DNA of 49,088 nucleotides from an uncultured bacterium (GCA_949297305.1 CASFSG010000057.1:1-49088); one strand, 5' to 3'; shown: positions 15,731 to 25,866, counted from the first letter of the stretch. The notes: a model not told the origin generated them from the letters alone. Numbers and translations: made by a program.

Positions 15731-18504
15731 TTGAATTGATAAATGTATCTAAATCTTTTAATGATTATGAAGTTTTAAAAAATATTAACTTATCATTACC
15801 TTCCCGCGGTCTTATTGGGCTTTTAGGTGATTCGGGTTCAGGAAAATCATCTCTTATTAAAATTATTGCTGGCTTAATAAGACAAGACAAGGGTAGTGTT
15901 AGAATAAATAAGACCCTTTTAGATGAACTAAACGAAGAAACTTTGGCAAAATTTCGTTTGGATAATATTGGCGTTGTTTTTCAAAATTTTAATTTATTAA
16001 ATTCCGATAATGTTTATAACAATATATCATTATCCCTCGATGCCCTAAATAAAATAAAAAGAAAAGAAAAGAATGCGCGTATTAAACGCCTATTAAGAGA
16101 ATTTAAATTAGAAAATTTCCAAAAGAGAGTTGTTAATACTCTTTCAGGAGGCGAAAAACAAAGGGTGGCTATTGCGCGGGCGATTATCAATCAACCAGTT
16201 ATTCTTTTATGTGATGAACCAACGGGCTCTCTCGATCAAAAAATGTCTTTAGAAATATATAACTTATTAAAAAAGATTTCAAAACGAACATTAGTTGTTG
16301 TAGCCACTCATGATATTGATAACATATCAAAAATTGCCGATCAAATTATAAAAATTGAAGATGGTTCAGTTAAAGTTAGTCAAATAAATAAAGAAGGTAT
16401 TATTTTTAGAAGTTCTTATAAAAAAATTCAGAAAACTAAATTGCCTTTTACTTTTATCTTTCGCCATATTAAACAAAATTTTCAAAGTAAAAAATATCGA
16501 ACTTTAATTACTAATTCAATTTTGACAATTTCATTACTAGGAATTGGATTAACTGTTATTTTAACATCAAATCTTGCTAAAAAGATGGAGATGGTTTTTT
16601 CTAATTTGATTGACGCAAATCAAATTATTATGCAACGAAAAAATAGTCCAAATGAATTGGGAGAATTTTATAGCGCGCCTAAAGAAGAAATATTAAAAGT
16701 AGAAAATAAATACCAAAATTACATCGATTATATTGGCGTTACATATTTAATTAATTTCGAAAATTTCTTTAAAGATGAAAATGATTTTTATCTTACTTCT
16801 TCGCCAATTAGTTTGCATATTCCAAGTTTATCAGTTAGAAAAATTAATGATTTTATTTTGTATGATAAAGATTCGACAAATCGATATTACCCTAGGCAAG
16901 AAAATAACTTAGCAGATGACGAAGTAGTTTTAGGATTAACTTATGAAGAAATGTCAAATTTTTGTTATAATATGCATATCGGCCGTTCTTTTATTGATTT
17001 AGGTAACTTTATTGATAAAAATGCTTTAAGATTAACAATCCGCATTGCTAATTCTGATTGGCAATATTATGATGAACAAGTATTTATTGTAAAAGCAGTC
17101 ACCGAAGTAAAGAGTAGTTGTTTATACCACACTAACCAACTATGGAATGAAGTTGTTTTTGAAGAATTCATGTCCTTGCCTTCGATTGATAGTGAGGAGA
17201 AAATCTATCCTTGGGAGATGTATAAAGCATACTATATTGTTCCGTTAGTAGACGCGTCTTACTTTTTAGATTTATTAATGTTTGATAATGATTTTAAAGA
17301 TTTATTATTTGAAAGAACAAATTATTTATATCATCCAAATTTGTGTAAAATAGGGGAGGTTTGCAATGTGAATCGTCTAATTGTCTTTTCTTTAAACAAA
17401 TTTGGAATTGATATTAATGACTTCAATATACTTAAAAATGAGTTTCCCGAAATACAAAATTTTTATTTTACAAGTCAATATGGCTACGCTCCTTATATCG
17501 CAAGTCTAATGAATGGATTTATGAAAAGTTTTTATGTATCAAGTCAATTTTCAGAAATTGAAAATGTCATCGATTTGGATTCTAGAGTGACTTTAGATAA
17601 CAATAAGCTAATAGAATTGCCTCCTAAAGTTATAGCAGGAAATTATTTATATTCGTTAAATGGTTGTTTATCTTTTTCGAGTAACTTTAACTCCCTTATT
17701 AAGGGGAGAAAACCTCTTAATAATAACGAAATTGTTATTTCATCACATATGGAAGAAAACTTATTTTCCAATGAGAATTCTCTAGGAAAAACTTTATATG
17801 TTGGGGCTCTTCAAAGTGAAACAGTTGAGAATAATAACATCATTAATAAAAACTTCGCTACCAAAGAATTAATCATAGTTGGTGTCGTTGAATGTTCTTT
17901 AAATCGCCTCTATCATAATAATCTTTGGACGATTTCTTTTTTTCGCGATGAAATAGGTGTTTCCTCTTTTAATTTGATACCTAATGGTGTCATTTTTGAA
18001 TTCGAAGAAAATGCTAATATTGAAAGTTTGCTAACAAGAATAAAAAATAATTTTAATAAATATGATGTTTCCTCACCGTTTTTGACACTTTTTGAAAGCA
18101 TTGATTCTGCGACATCTTATTTTGAGGTTATTTTAATTATTTTTTCATTAGTTTCTTCCTTAATCTCATTGTTTTTATTAATCATAATAGTTTACTTAAA
18201 TGTCATTGAGAGTAAAAACGTAATTCTTTCTTTGAGGCAAGTTGGTTTATCAAAAAAGAATATTTCTAATTTGTTCATTCTTCAAACTTTTGCTTATGGA
18301 CTAGTTGCTTTTATCGTTGCGACTTTTCTCGCTTTAATTAGCGATTATTTTATATCTATAGCCATCAATTCATTACTAGGAGTTTCATTTCCATATGTCT
18401 TTTCTTTTATTCCAATTTCTATGATGTTTATATTTATGTGTATCATTACTTTAATAATACCTTCGTTAATGACTAAACTTTTGATTTATAAATTTCAATT
18501 GTGA
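15727..18504 (+). CDS. Fused ABC ATPase-permease (MacB/FtsX-like), subunit 2
   Basis: The partner of the previous gene, 925 aa. The ATPase (about 1-220) is canonical: GDSGSGKSS, Q-loop VFQNFNLL, LSGGEKQRVAIARAI, LLCDEPTGSLD with an intact D-loop, and VVATHD. One membrane segment follows near 262-285, then an extracytoplasmic region of roughly 500 residues, then three segments near 795-825, 840-870 and 885-915. The large outer region is rich in Asn, Tyr, Phe and Ser and has no motif I recognise. Such proteins export or extract peptides, lipids or lipoproteins, or confer resistance to antimicrobial peptides; nothing here picks one. It ends in TGA. Confidence 0.82.
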   Translation: MIELINVSKSFNDYEVLKNINLSLPSRGLIGLLGDSGSGKSSLIKIIAGLIRQDKGSVRINKTLLDELNEETLAKFRLDNIGVVFQNFNLLNSDNVYNNISLSLDALNKIKRKEKNARIKRLLREFKLENFQKRVVNTLSGGEKQRVAIARAIINQPVILLCDEPTGSLDQKMSLEIYNLLKKISKRTLVVVATHDIDNISKIADQIIKIEDGSVKVSQINKEGIIFRSSYKKIQKTKLPFTFIFRHIKQNFQSKKYRTLITNSILTISLLGIGLTVILTSNLAKKMEMVFSNLIDANQIIMQRKNSPNELGEFYSAPKEEILKVENKYQNYIDYIGVTYLINFENFFKDENDFYLTSSPISLHIPSLSVRKINDFILYDKDSTNRYYPRQENNLADDEVVLGLTYEEMSNFCYNMHIGRSFIDLGNFIDKNALRLTIRIANSDWQYYDEQVFIVKAVTEVKSSCLYHTNQLWNEVVFEEFMSLPSIDSEEKIYPWEMYKAYYIVPLVDASYFLDLLMFDNDFKDLLFERTNYLYHPNLCKIGEVCNVNRLIVFSLNKFGIDINDFNILKNEFPEIQNFYFTSQYGYAPYIASLMNGFMKSFYVSSQFSEIENVIDLDSRVTLDNNKLIELPPKVIAGNYLYSLNGCLSFSSNFNSLIKGRKPLNNNEIVISSHMEENLFSNENSLGKTLYVGALQSETVENNNIINKNFATKELIIVGVVECSLNRLYHNNLWTISFFRDEIGVSSFNLIPNGVIFEFEENANIESLLTRIKNNFNKYDVSSPFLTLFESIDSATSYFEVILIIFSLVSSLISLFLLIIIVYLNVIESKNVILSLRQVGLSKKNISNLFILQTFAYGLVAFIVATFLALISDYFISIAINSLLGVSFPYVFSFIPISMMFIFMCIITLIIPSLMTKLLIYKFQL

Positions 18505-18514
18505 AATCTTCTAA

Positions 18515-18544
18515 TTGACAAGAAAAAAATATAATATATATTAT
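18515..18544 (+). promoter_or_regulatory. Promoter of csp, predicting a leaderless mRNA
   Basis: A perfect -35 TTGACA (18515-18520) is followed at 16-18 bp by TATATT (18537-18542) or TATTAT (18539-18544). Initiation 6-8 bases downstream would fall at about 18549-18552, essentially on the ATG of csp. Confidence 0.7.
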
Positions 18545-18551
18545 ATTGCGT

Positions 18552-18749
18552 ATGAAAGGCAAAGTAATTAGCTTTAATAAAAATAAAGGCTATGGTTTCA
18601 TCTCTACTAGTGAAGGGCAAGATGTTTTCTTTCATTATTCACAATTAGTGATGGAAGGATTCAAAGATATTGATGTTGACCAAGAAGTTGAGTTTGATAT
18701 CGAAGAATCTGAACGTGGCCTAAGAGCTACAAATATCAAAAAAATTTAA
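18552..18749 (+). CDS. csp: Cold-shock domain protein
   Basis: Small single-strand nucleic-acid-binding chaperone, 65 aa, one OB-fold. RNP1 is KGYGFIS (residues 13-19) and RNP2 is VFFHYSQL (about 26-33). The frame continues upstream to TTG 18546, but ATG 18552 gives the standard MKGKVISFN start. There is no Shine-Dalgarno and the promoter places initiation at or next to the ATG. The usual long cold-shock 5' leader is therefore missing, so the thermosensor control known for E. coli cspA cannot operate here. Confidence 0.93.
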   Translation: MKGKVISFNKNKGYGFISTSEGQDVFFHYSQLVMEGFKDIDVDQEVEFDIEESERGLRATNIKKI

Positions 18750-18770
18750 GCTCTCTATAAGAATTATCTT

Positions 18771-18804
18771 TTGTCAAAAAGTTGACTTATTTTTAGTATA
18801 TAAT
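18771..18804 (+). promoter_or_regulatory. Promoter of ychF
   Basis: TTGTCA (18771-18776) lies 17 bp from TAGTAT (18794-18799), overlapping a perfect TATAAT (18799-18804). A TTGACT at 18782 is too close to be the -35 of these boxes. Transcription would begin within about 10 bases of the ATG at 18815. Confidence 0.5.
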
Positions 18805-18814
18805 AATTGTAGTT

Positions 18815-19921
18815 ATGGCACTTAAAGCAGGTATTGTCGGTCTTCCTAATGTTGGCAAATCAACGTTGTTTAACGCTATTACATCTTTGCATGTTGAAGC
18901 TGCTAATTATCCCTTTGCAACCATTTCACCTAACGAAGGTGTCGTTTTTGTTCCCGATTATCGACTCGAATATTTAAATGATACCTTTAAGCCTCAAAGA
19001 AAAATTGCTGCTACGATTGAATTTTATGATATCGCTGGTTTAGTTAAGGGCGCTAGTCAAGGCGAAGGACTAGGGAACCAATTTTTAGGACATATCCGGG
19101 AGTGTTCAGCAATTGTTGAAGTAGTGCGTTGCTTCGAAGATAAAGATATCATCCATGTAGAAGGTAGTGTTGATCCAATTCGTGATATTGAAACAATAAA
19201 TTTAGAATTATGTTTAGCTGATTTAGCGACCGTCACCAAAAGAAAAGGCAACATTGAAACTAAAGCTCGCACTCAAAAAGATAAAGAGTCAGTTCGCGAA
19301 TTAAATATTTTAAATGATCTAATCGATGCACTTAATAAGGGTATGCCGATTAGGGCTTTGTCATTTAAAGACGAAGATAAAATTTTCATCGAAAATAACT
19401 ATCATCTTCTAACCAATAAACCGATTATTTATGTCGCAAATGTTTCTGCTGACGATTATACCGATTTAGAACACGCTTCTTTATACAATGTGGTGAAGGA
19501 ATATGCCATAAAAGAAGGTACAACCGCCCTTCCTATTTCTTGCCAAATTGAGGAAGAATTGTCTACTTTGCCAAAAGATGAAAGACGAGAATTTTTAGCC
19601 TCTTTAGGCGCTAGCGAAAGTGGCCTTGATAAAATTGTCAAAGCTACTTATAAATTATTAAATTTATCAACTTTTTTTACCGTCGGTAGTGACGAATGTC
19701 GCGCTTGGACATTTAAAAACGGCCAAAAAGCTCCTGAATGTGCCGGGATTATTCATACCGATTTTGAAAAAGGTTTTATTAAAGCTGAAATTTATAGTTT
19801 TGATGATTTAATGGAATATAAAAGTGAAGCAAATTTGAAAGCGAATGGTAAAATTCGTATGGAAGGAAAGAATTATGTCATGCAAGATGGTGACATTGCA
19901 TTTTTTAAATTTAATGTGTGA
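18815..19921 (+). CDS. ychF: Redox-regulated ATPase/GTPase YchF
   Basis: Obg-family P-loop protein that binds ATP in characterised members and associates with ribosomes. G1 is [15 protein letters not shown] (residues 9-23), G2 region [14 protein letters not shown]3 [20 protein letters not shown] (about 70-89) and the atypical G4 region YVANVSADD. The C-terminal TGS domain starts near residue 280 and includes [15 protein letters not shown] and [13 protein letters not shown]. The 368-aa length is normal. No Shine-Dalgarno precedes the ATG and the -10 box is very close. It ends in TGA, 10 bases before ispF. Confidence 0.95.
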   Translation: MALKAGIVGLPNVGKSTLFNAITSLHVEAANYPFATISPNEGVVFVPDYRLEYLNDTFKPQRKIAATIEFYDIAGLVKGASQGEGLGNQFLGHIRECSAIVEVVRCFEDKDIIHVEGSVDPIRDIETINLELCLADLATVTKRKGNIETKARTQKDKESVRELNILNDLIDALNKGMPIRALSFKDEDKIFIENNYHLLTNKPIIYVANVSADDYTDLEHASLYNVVKEYAIKEGTTALPISCQIEEELSTLPKDERREFLASLGASESGLDKIVKATYKLLNLSTFFTVGSDECRAWTFKNGQKAPECAGIIHTDFEKGFIKAEIYSFDDLMEYKSEANLKANGKIRMEGKNYVMQDGDIAFFKFNV

Positions 19922-19930
19922 GGTAGAGTT

Positions 19931-20410
19931 ATGAAATTTCGTATTGGTTTTAGTGAGGATATTCATCAATTCAAAGAAGGAAGAAAGTTATATCTCGGCG
20001 GTATATATATTCCAAATGAAGTTGGTTTAGATGGTCATAGCGACGCCGATGTAATTATTCACGCTGTCGCCGAATCAATTTTGGGTGCTTTAGCACTAGG
20101 GGATTTAGGAACATTTTTCCCTGATACAGACATCAAATACGAAGGCATTTCCAGCGTTTTACTTTTGCAACAAGTTGTGATGGAAATGCAAAAACTAGGT
20201 TATCAAGTTAATAATATTTCAATTCAAGTCGCGACCAAACATCCACATTTAAATAAATACATACCGCTTATGCGCGCTAAAATTGCATCTATTTTAAAAA
20301 CGGAAGATGAAAATGTGGCTATTAATGCAATGACTTATAATCTCGTCGATTCAATAGGTGAAGGTAAGGCATTAAAAGCCGCCTCAACTGTCTTATTATG
20401 GAAGAAATAA
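19931..20410 (+). CDS. ispF: 2-C-methyl-D-erythritol 2,4-cyclodiphosphate synthase
   Basis: MEP-pathway enzyme that cyclises CDP-methylerythritol 2-phosphate. Metal ligands Asp and His are in SEDIHQF (about residues 8-14, replacing the usual GYDVHRF), and HSDADV (about 40-45) gives the family's third ligand region. Other blocks are ALGDLGTFFPDTD and the C-terminal DSIGEGKALKAASTVLL. The 159-aa length is standard. A GAGGTAG Shine-Dalgarno lies in the gap after ychF. IspD is encoded on the other strand at 31.4-32.1 kb, so two pathway steps are covered in this window. Confidence 0.94.
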   Translation: MKFRIGFSEDIHQFKEGRKLYLGGIYIPNEVGLDGHSDADVIIHAVAESILGALALGDLGTFFPDTDIKYEGISSVLLLQQVVMEMQKLGYQVNNISIQVATKHPHLNKYIPLMRAKIASILKTEDENVAINAMTYNLVDSIGEGKALKAASTVLLWKK

Positions 20411-20412
20411 AG

Positions 20413-21846
20413 ATGAATAAAATCCGCGTTAGATATGCTCCTTCCCCAACTGGTTATCTTCATATAGGAGGCGCACGTTCAGCGTTATTTAATTATTTAT
20501 TTGCTAAGCATAATCATGGTGATTTTATTTTAAGAATTGAAGATACTGATGTTGCTAGAAATATCGAAGGGGCAATCGAAAGTCAAACTAACGATTTGAA
20601 ATGGCTCGGTATTATACCAGATGAATCCATGGATAATCCTAATCCTCAATGCGGTCCCTATCGCCAGATGGAGAAACTTGATATCTATCAAAAATTTTGT
20701 GATTTATTAATAGAAAAGGGTTATGCCTATGAATGTTTTTGTTCTTCAGAAGATCTAGCTAAATCGAAAGAGGAACAGTTATCGCGTGGCATTTCTAGCC
20801 CTAGATATGATCGCCGCTGTCTAAAATTAAGCAAAGAAGAAAAGGAAGAGTTAAAAGTTAAAGGCATTAAACCCGCTATTCGTTTGAAAATGCCCCACAA
20901 TGAAGTTTTAGAATTTGATGATATGGTTCGTGGCAAAATGTCTTTTAAAAGTGATGATATTGGCGACTTTGTCATCATGAAATCTAATGGTATTCCTACA
21001 TATAATTTTGCTGTTGTTATCGACGATTATATGATGAAAATATCCCATGTTTTGCGTGGCGAGGAACATTTATCTAATACTCCAAAACAATTACAAATTT
21101 ATAAATATTTAGGAATTGAACCACCTATATTTGGACACTTAAGCATTATCACAAACGAACGTGGTAAGAAACTATCAAAACGCGATCATGACATTCGTCA
21201 ATTCATTGAAGAATATCGCAAAGCAGGATATTTAAAAGAAGCAATTTTTAATTTTTTATTTTTGTTGGGTTTTTCACCTGAAGGAGAAAATGAAATTTAT
21301 AGTAAAGAAGAAGCGATAAAGATTTTTGATATCAATCATTTATCTAGCGCTCCTTCGATGTTCGACAATAAAAAATTAAATTGGATGAATTCTTATTATA
21401 TTAAAAATATGTCAAGTGATGATTATTTAAATTTTGTAAAAGATTATGTGTTAGAAGAATATCGACTAATTTCTCAAGAAAAATTAGATTATCTCTTATT
21501 ATTATTTAAATCTGAAATCAAATCCGCGAACGAAGTTAATAAACTTCTCGATGAGCTCTTTCATTTTCATAGTTTAAGCGAAGAACAAAAAGAATTTTTA
21601 AATCTTGATTCTTCAAAAATTGTCTTAAATAAATTTCTTGAAAAAATTTATAATATTGAAGATTTTTCAAAAGAGAAAGTCAACGTTATCTTTAAAGAAA
21701 TAATGGCTGAAACATCTTTAAAAGGAAAATTTGTTTATATGCCAATACGCTTAAAATTAACTGGTTTAGAGCACGGCATAGAAATTTATAATATTCTTTA
21801 CGCCTTAGGAAAAGAAGAAATATATCGAAGAATTTCTTCTAATTAA
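20413..21846 (+). CDS. gltX: Glutamyl-tRNA synthetase
   Basis: Class I aminoacyl-tRNA synthetase. The HIGH-type motif is APSPTGYLHIGGAR (residues 7-20) and the KMSKS-type motif is GKKLSKRDHDI (about 251-261). The ATG at 20398 lies inside ispF in another frame; ATG 20413 gives the standard MNKIRVRYAPSPTG start (477 aa) and is preferred. GltX is followed by argS. No GlnRS is in this window; in Bacillota GltX also charges tRNA-Gln for amidation, relevant to the two tRNA-Gln genes at 29 kb. Confidence 0.95.
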   Translation: MNKIRVRYAPSPTGYLHIGGARSALFNYLFAKHNHGDFILRIEDTDVARNIEGAIESQTNDLKWLGIIPDESMDNPNPQCGPYRQMEKLDIYQKFCDLLIEKGYAYECFCSSEDLAKSKEEQLSRGISSPRYDRRCLKLSKEEKEELKVKGIKPAIRLKMPHNEVLEFDDMVRGKMSFKSDDIGDFVIMKSNGIPTYNFAVVIDDYMMKISHVLRGEEHLSNTPKQLQIYKYLGIEPPIFGHLSIITNERGKKLSKRDHDIRQFIEEYRKAGYLKEAIFNFLFLLGFSPEGENEIYSKEEAIKIFDINHLSSAPSMFDNKKLNWMNSYYIKNMSSDDYLNFVKDYVLEEYRLISQEKLDYLLLLFKSEIKSANEVNKLLDELFHFHSLSEEQKEFLNLDSSKIVLNKFLEKIYNIEDFSKEKVNVIFKEIMAETSLKGKFVYMPIRLKLTGLEHGIEIYNILYALGKEEIYRRISSN

Positions 21847-21921
21847 TAGCAAATCTCAATTATTTTTTGCAAATTTTAAATATTTAATTTAGTCTTTTAC
21901 CATTTGAATGCATTTTCTCTA

Positions 21922-21951
21922 TTGCATACGCGCGCACGATTAGAGTATACT
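21922..21951 (+). promoter_or_regulatory. Promoter of argS
   Basis: TTGCAT (21922-21927) and TATACT (21946-21951) are separated by 18 bp. Initiation near 21958 leaves about 11 bases before ATG 21970. No T-box or other leader structure fits in the space. Confidence 0.65.
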
Positions 21952-21969
21952 TTTTAATTGGGTAAATAT

Positions 21970-23601
21970 ATGCCAGTTGATATTAAGACAAAACTACAAA
22001 ATTCAATTCATCAAGTTTTAGTGGATAATAATTTTGATGTTGATATTAACGAGATTAATTTGTCGCAATCTAAAGATAATAAAAATGGCGATTACGCTTC
22101 AAATGTTGCATTAAAATTTGCCGCTCGCTTTAAACTTAAACCTTTCGAACTGGGACAAATTATCGCAAAAAATATTTGTGAGAATTTTATTGATCACATC
22201 GAAATTGCTGGTCCTGGCTTTTTGAATTTCTTTTTAAAGCATAATGCTTTAGAAGATGAGTTAAAAAAGGTTATTGCCTTAGAAGATAGTTATGGTCGAG
22301 GCGAAAAAAAGAATATCAAAATTAATGTTGAGTTTGTCTCTGCTAATCCAACCGGTGATTTACATTTAGGTCATGCGCGGATTGCTTCTTTGGGCGACTC
22401 GATCTGCCGCTTATTTTCTTTTGCTGGCTATGATGTCACTCGCGAATATTATGTTAATGATGCTGGAAACCAAGTTGATAATTTAGCCCTTTCTTTAAGG
22501 GCGAGATATCATCAAGCTTTTGGCGAAAATTATCCTATTCCGGAAGATGGTTATCACGGTGAAGATATAATTGATATTGCGAACAAAATTAAAGATGAAT
22601 TTGCTGATAAATATTTAGATGATAACGATGATAATCTTTTATTTTTTAAAAATTATGGTATCCAAGCGGAACTCGATAAAATTAATCGTGACTTGAAGGA
22701 TTTTCGTGTGTCATTTGACGTCTATACTTCTGAACGTGACATTCGTAAAAATCACCATGTTGAAGATGTTTTGAAAAATAAATATAAGAAATATACTTAT
22801 GAACAAAATGGGGCAATCTTTTTAAAGACTACTGACTTTTTAGACGATAAAGATCGCGCGGTTGTAAAAAGTGATGGATCTTTTACTTATTTAATGCCAG
22901 ATATTGCCTATCACTTAAATAAATTAGAACGGGGTTACGACTTATTAATTGATATCTTAGGCGCTGATCACCATGGTTATATCAATCGCTTAAAAAGCGC
23001 GATGATGATGCAAGGATATCCCAAAGATTGCTTAGAAGTTGAACTAGTTCAAATGGTACGACTTTTATCTCATGGTGAGGAAGTTAAAATGTCTAAGCGA
23101 ACTGGCAACGCGATTTCCTTAAGGGAATTATGCGAAGAAGTTGGAGTAGATGCTGTTAGATACTTTTTTGTTCAAAGGGACGCCTTTTCGCATTTAGATT
23201 TCAATATTGATTTAGCTAGTGAACATAGTGAAGCTAACCCTGTATTTTATGCTCAATACGCTCATGCTAGATTATGTCGTATGCTTGAAAATGCTTCCGA
23301 TATAATACCAGAATTAAATTGTGATTTGTTGATTGATAATTCGGAAAATGAGTTGATTAAGACACTCGTTTCTTTTCCACAATTTGTAGAACAATGTGCA
23401 AAGCAACGCAAACCAAATAAAATGACCAATTATATCAATAATCTTGCGACTTTAATTCATGAATTTTATACTAAATGTCGTGTAATTGATCGCAACAATA
23501 TTCCTTTGACTAAAGCTCGTTTAGCATTAGTTAAAGCCGCTAAAATCGTGATGAAAAATGCACTTAATCTCATCGGAGTGAGTGCTCCAAATAATATGTA
23601 G
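21970..23601 (+). CDS. argS: Arginyl-tRNA synthetase
   Basis: Class I synthetase charging tRNA-Arg. The HIGH motif is SANPTGDLHLGHARIASLGD (about residues 117-136) and the KMSKS motif is EEVKMSKRTGNAISL (about 370-384). The N-terminal additional domain and C-terminal anticodon-binding helices are present; length 543 aa. An in-frame TTG at 21958 would add four residues, but it coincides with the predicted transcription start, so ATG 21970 is chosen. No Shine-Dalgarno is present. The argS-rpoE-fba order is typical of Bacilli, although pyrG, often between rpoE and fba, is missing here. Confidence 0.95.
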   Translation: MPVDIKTKLQNSIHQVLVDNNFDVDINEINLSQSKDNKNGDYASNVALKFAARFKLKPFELGQIIAKNICENFIDHIEIAGPGFLNFFLKHNALEDELKKVIALEDSYGRGEKKNIKINVEFVSANPTGDLHLGHARIASLGDSICRLFSFAGYDVTREYYVNDAGNQVDNLALSLRARYHQAFGENYPIPEDGYHGEDIIDIANKIKDEFADKYLDDNDDNLLFFKNYGIQAELDKINRDLKDFRVSFDVYTSERDIRKNHHVEDVLKNKYKKYTYEQNGAIFLKTTDFLDDKDRAVVKSDGSFTYLMPDIAYHLNKLERGYDLLIDILGADHHGYINRLKSAMMMQGYPKDCLEVELVQMVRLLSHGEEVKMSKRTGNAISLRELCEEVGVDAVRYFFVQRDAFSHLDFNIDLASEHSEANPVFYAQYAHARLCRMLENASDIIPELNCDLLIDNSENELIKTLVSFPQFVEQCAKQRKPNKMTNYINNLATLIHEFYTKCRVIDRNNIPLTKARLALVKAAKIVMKNALNLIGVSAPNNM

Positions 23602-23612
23602 GAGGAAGCAAA

Positions 23613-23999
23613 ATGTTAGAAAAATCATTAATTGAATATGCTCAAGATGTCATGAATGCAAATGATAAAGAAATTGCTTTTAAGGATTTGTGGGCGGAAG
23701 TGTGTAAAAAAGCATCGTTAAGCGAAGAAGATGCAAATAGAGTCATTTCGCAATTTTATACTAATTTAACTATTGATGGTCGCTTTGTAGCTTTGCCAAA
23801 TGGCTTTTGGGATTTGAGGAGTCGCCGCACTTCAAGCGAAATCGAAATGGCTGATAGTTTCTATAGTGATGCAGACGAAAGCGCTTCTAGCGATGATGTT
23901 GACGAAAATATTTCCGACGATGAAGGAGATAGCGTCACTGATATTGATAATAGTGACGATAATGATGATCTTAACGCTGATAATAGCGTAGAATATTAA
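23613..23999 (+). CDS. rpoE: RNA polymerase delta subunit
   Basis: Accessory subunit of Bacillota RNA polymerase that promotes recycling and promoter selectivity. The N-terminal HARE-HTH domain (about residues 1-78) includes [31 protein letters not shown] and FWDLR. From about residue 80 the protein is an almost wholly acidic, low-complexity tail of Asp, Glu, Ser and Asn, as expected for delta. AGGAGGA lies 7 bases before the ATG. Total length 128 aa is shorter than in Bacillus (about 173) because the tail is shorter. Confidence 0.93.
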   Translation: MLEKSLIEYAQDVMNANDKEIAFKDLWAEVCKKASLSEEDANRVISQFYTNLTIDGRFVALPNGFWDLRSRRTSSEIEMADSFYSDADESASSDDVDENISDDEGDSVTDIDNSDDNDDLNADNSVEY

Positions 24000-24018
24000 T
24001 GAGCGAAAGGAGAAATTT

Positions 24019-24876
24019 ATGTGCTTAGTTAGTATGAAAGAAATGCTCTTAAAAGCAAAAGAAGGGCATTATGCAGTTGGTCAATTTAATATTAATAATC
24101 TTGAATGGATTCAAGCAATTTTAAATGAAGTTCAAGAATTAAATTCCCCAGTTATTCTTGGTGTTAGTGAAGGCGCTGCAAAATATATGGGCGGTTGGGA
24201 TGTCGTTGTTGCGATGGTTAAATCTTATGTAAAATCCCATCACATCACCGTACCAGTTGCTCTTCATGTCGACCATGGTTCTTCTTTTGAAGTTTGTAAG
24301 GCTGCAATCGATGCTGGATTTTCTAGCGTAATGATTGATGGTTCACATTTTCCGCTTGATGAAAATATTCGCGTAACAAAAGAAGTCGTCGATTATGCTC
24401 ACGCTCGTGGCGTTTCTGTTGAAGCAGAACTTGGCCGCGTCGGTGGACAAGAAGATCATGTTGTGGCCGAAACAATGTATGCGATTCCTGAAGAATGTGT
24501 CAAACTTGTTAAAGAAGCTGAAGTTGATTGCTTAGCCCCGGCTTTAGGCAGTGTCCATGGTCCTTATCACGGTGAACCTAAATTAGGCTTTGACGAGATG
24601 AAAGAAATTGCTGGTTTGGTTAATTTGCCACTCGTTCTTCATGGTGGCAGCGGCATACCAGATTACCAAATTAAAATGGCGATTGAACGTGGCACATGCA
24701 AAATCAATGTCAACACTGAATGTCAACAAGAATGGGCAAAAATTGTCCGTGAAGTTTTAAATAAAAATGCTTCTGTTTATGATCCTCGTAAGATCATCGG
24801 CCCCGGGATGGAAGGTATTCGCAATGTTGTTAAAGCCAAATGTGAAGTATTTGGCTCGATTAATAAAGCGAATTAA
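24019..24876 (+). CDS. fba: Class II fructose-1,6-bisphosphate aldolase
   Basis: Zinc-dependent glycolytic aldolase. [19 protein letters not shown] (about residues 82-100) carries the catalytic Asp and a zinc histidine; [13 protein letters not shown] (about 176-188) and LHGGSGIPD (about 210-218) supply further zinc and phosphate ligands; INVNTECQ closes the site. 285 aa is the short class IIB form. The Shine-Dalgarno AAGGAG precedes the ATG. No terminator is seen before nrnA 21 bases downstream. Confidence 0.95.
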   Translation: MCLVSMKEMLLKAKEGHYAVGQFNINNLEWIQAILNEVQELNSPVILGVSEGAAKYMGGWDVVVAMVKSYVKSHHITVPVALHVDHGSSFEVCKAAIDAGFSSVMIDGSHFPLDENIRVTKEVVDYAHARGVSVEAELGRVGGQEDHVVAETMYAIPEECVKLVKEAEVDCLAPALGSVHGPYHGEPKLGFDEMKEIAGLVNLPLVLHGGSGIPDYQIKMAIERGTCKINVNTECQQEWAKIVREVLNKNASVYDPRKIIGPGMEGIRNVVKAKCEVFGSINKAN

Positions 24877-24897
24877 TTTCACCTTTAGGTGCTATTA

Positions 24898-25866
24898 ATG
24901 AACAAGAAGATTCAAAAACAATTATTAAAGTATATAAAAAAATATAACATTATCACAATTTTTGGCCATATTAATCCAGATTGTGATTGTTATAGTAGTT
25001 CGCTAGCTTTAAGAGAAATTATCCGCGATAATTTTCCGCATAAAAAAGTTTATGCGTTGGGTAGTGGTCCCGAATATGTCTTCGAACTTTTTCCTCCTTA
25101 TGATGAAATTAGCGAAGATATTATTAAACAATCTTTGGCTATTATTGTCGATTGTAGTGAAATTTGTCGCGTGAGCGATGAAAGAATTTCATTAGCAAAA
25201 GAAATTATTAAAATCGATCATCATATCGAATCCAATGAATTTGAGGGGTTTAAATGGGTAGACACTAATTATATTGCTGCTGCAATGATGATAGGTGATT
25301 TTGCTTTTGAAAGCAAATTAAAAGTTTCTAAATTAGCTGCTTCTTTATTATATTTAGGAATATGCACTGATTCGGGTCGTTTTAGATATTCTCCTACTAA
25401 TGGAGATACGCATCGTTTAGTAGCTAAGCTATATGATATTGGTATTGACCCCACCAAGATGTTTGATATGCTTTATCAAAGCGACGGTGTTTATGTGAAG
25501 TATCAATCGCATATCGTTGAAAAATATCAACAAACGAAACACGGTGTTATCTATTCTTTTATGGATGAAAAAGATTATAAGAAATATGGTTTAACGTTCG
25601 ATGAAGTTTCGAAAAATGTTAATGTTTTAGGTAACATAAAAGGATGTCCGATTTGGGCTTTGTTTACTAGATCTCCAGAAGGATTTATTCGCGTTGAACT
25701 TCGAAGTAAAGAGTTAAATATTCAACAAATTGCTCTCAAATATGGTGGTGGAGGACATCTGCATGCAGCGGGTGTGCGCTTATCACCGTTAAATGAGTGG
25801 GATAAAGCAAAAGCGATGGTTAAGGATCTCGATTTATTAGCGAATCATCAATATGAAGAAAATTAA
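24898..25866 (+). CDS. nrnA: DHH-family oligoribonuclease/pAp phosphatase (NrnA-like)
   Basis: NrnA degrades short oligoribonucleotides and converts 3'-phosphoadenosine 5'-phosphate (pAp) to AMP. The DHH domain shows FGHINPDCDCYSSSLALREI (about residues 19-38), VDCSE (about 81-85) and KIDHHIESNEF (about 104-114). The DHHA1 domain ends with KYGGGGHLHAAGVRL (about 281-295). Motif I has Cys in place of the usual Gly after PD. A GTG at 24889 is in frame, but ATG 24898 is favoured by its spacing from AGGTG. It overlaps by 14 bp the cysQ-like gene, whose product also acts on pAp in its family. Confidence 0.88.
   Translation: MNKKIQKQLLKYIKKYNIITIFGHINPDCDCYSSSLALREIIRDNFPHKKVYALGSGPEYVFELFPPYDEISEDIIKQSLAIIVDCSEICRVSDERISLAKEIIKIDHHIESNEFEGFKWVDTNYIAAAMMIGDFAFESKLKVSKLAASLLYLGICTDSGRFRYSPTNGDTHRLVAKLYDIGIDPTKMFDMLYQSDGVYVKYQSHIVEKYQQTKHGVIYSFMDEKDYKKYGLTFDEVSKNVNVLGNIKGCPIWALFTRSPEGFIRVELRSKELNIQQIALKYGGGGHLHAAGVRLSPLNEWDKAKAMVKDLDLLANHQYEEN

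Noticed and set aside
21847-21969. T-box leader before argS
   Set aside because: No T-box core or terminator fits; the promoter is about 12 bases before the start codon.
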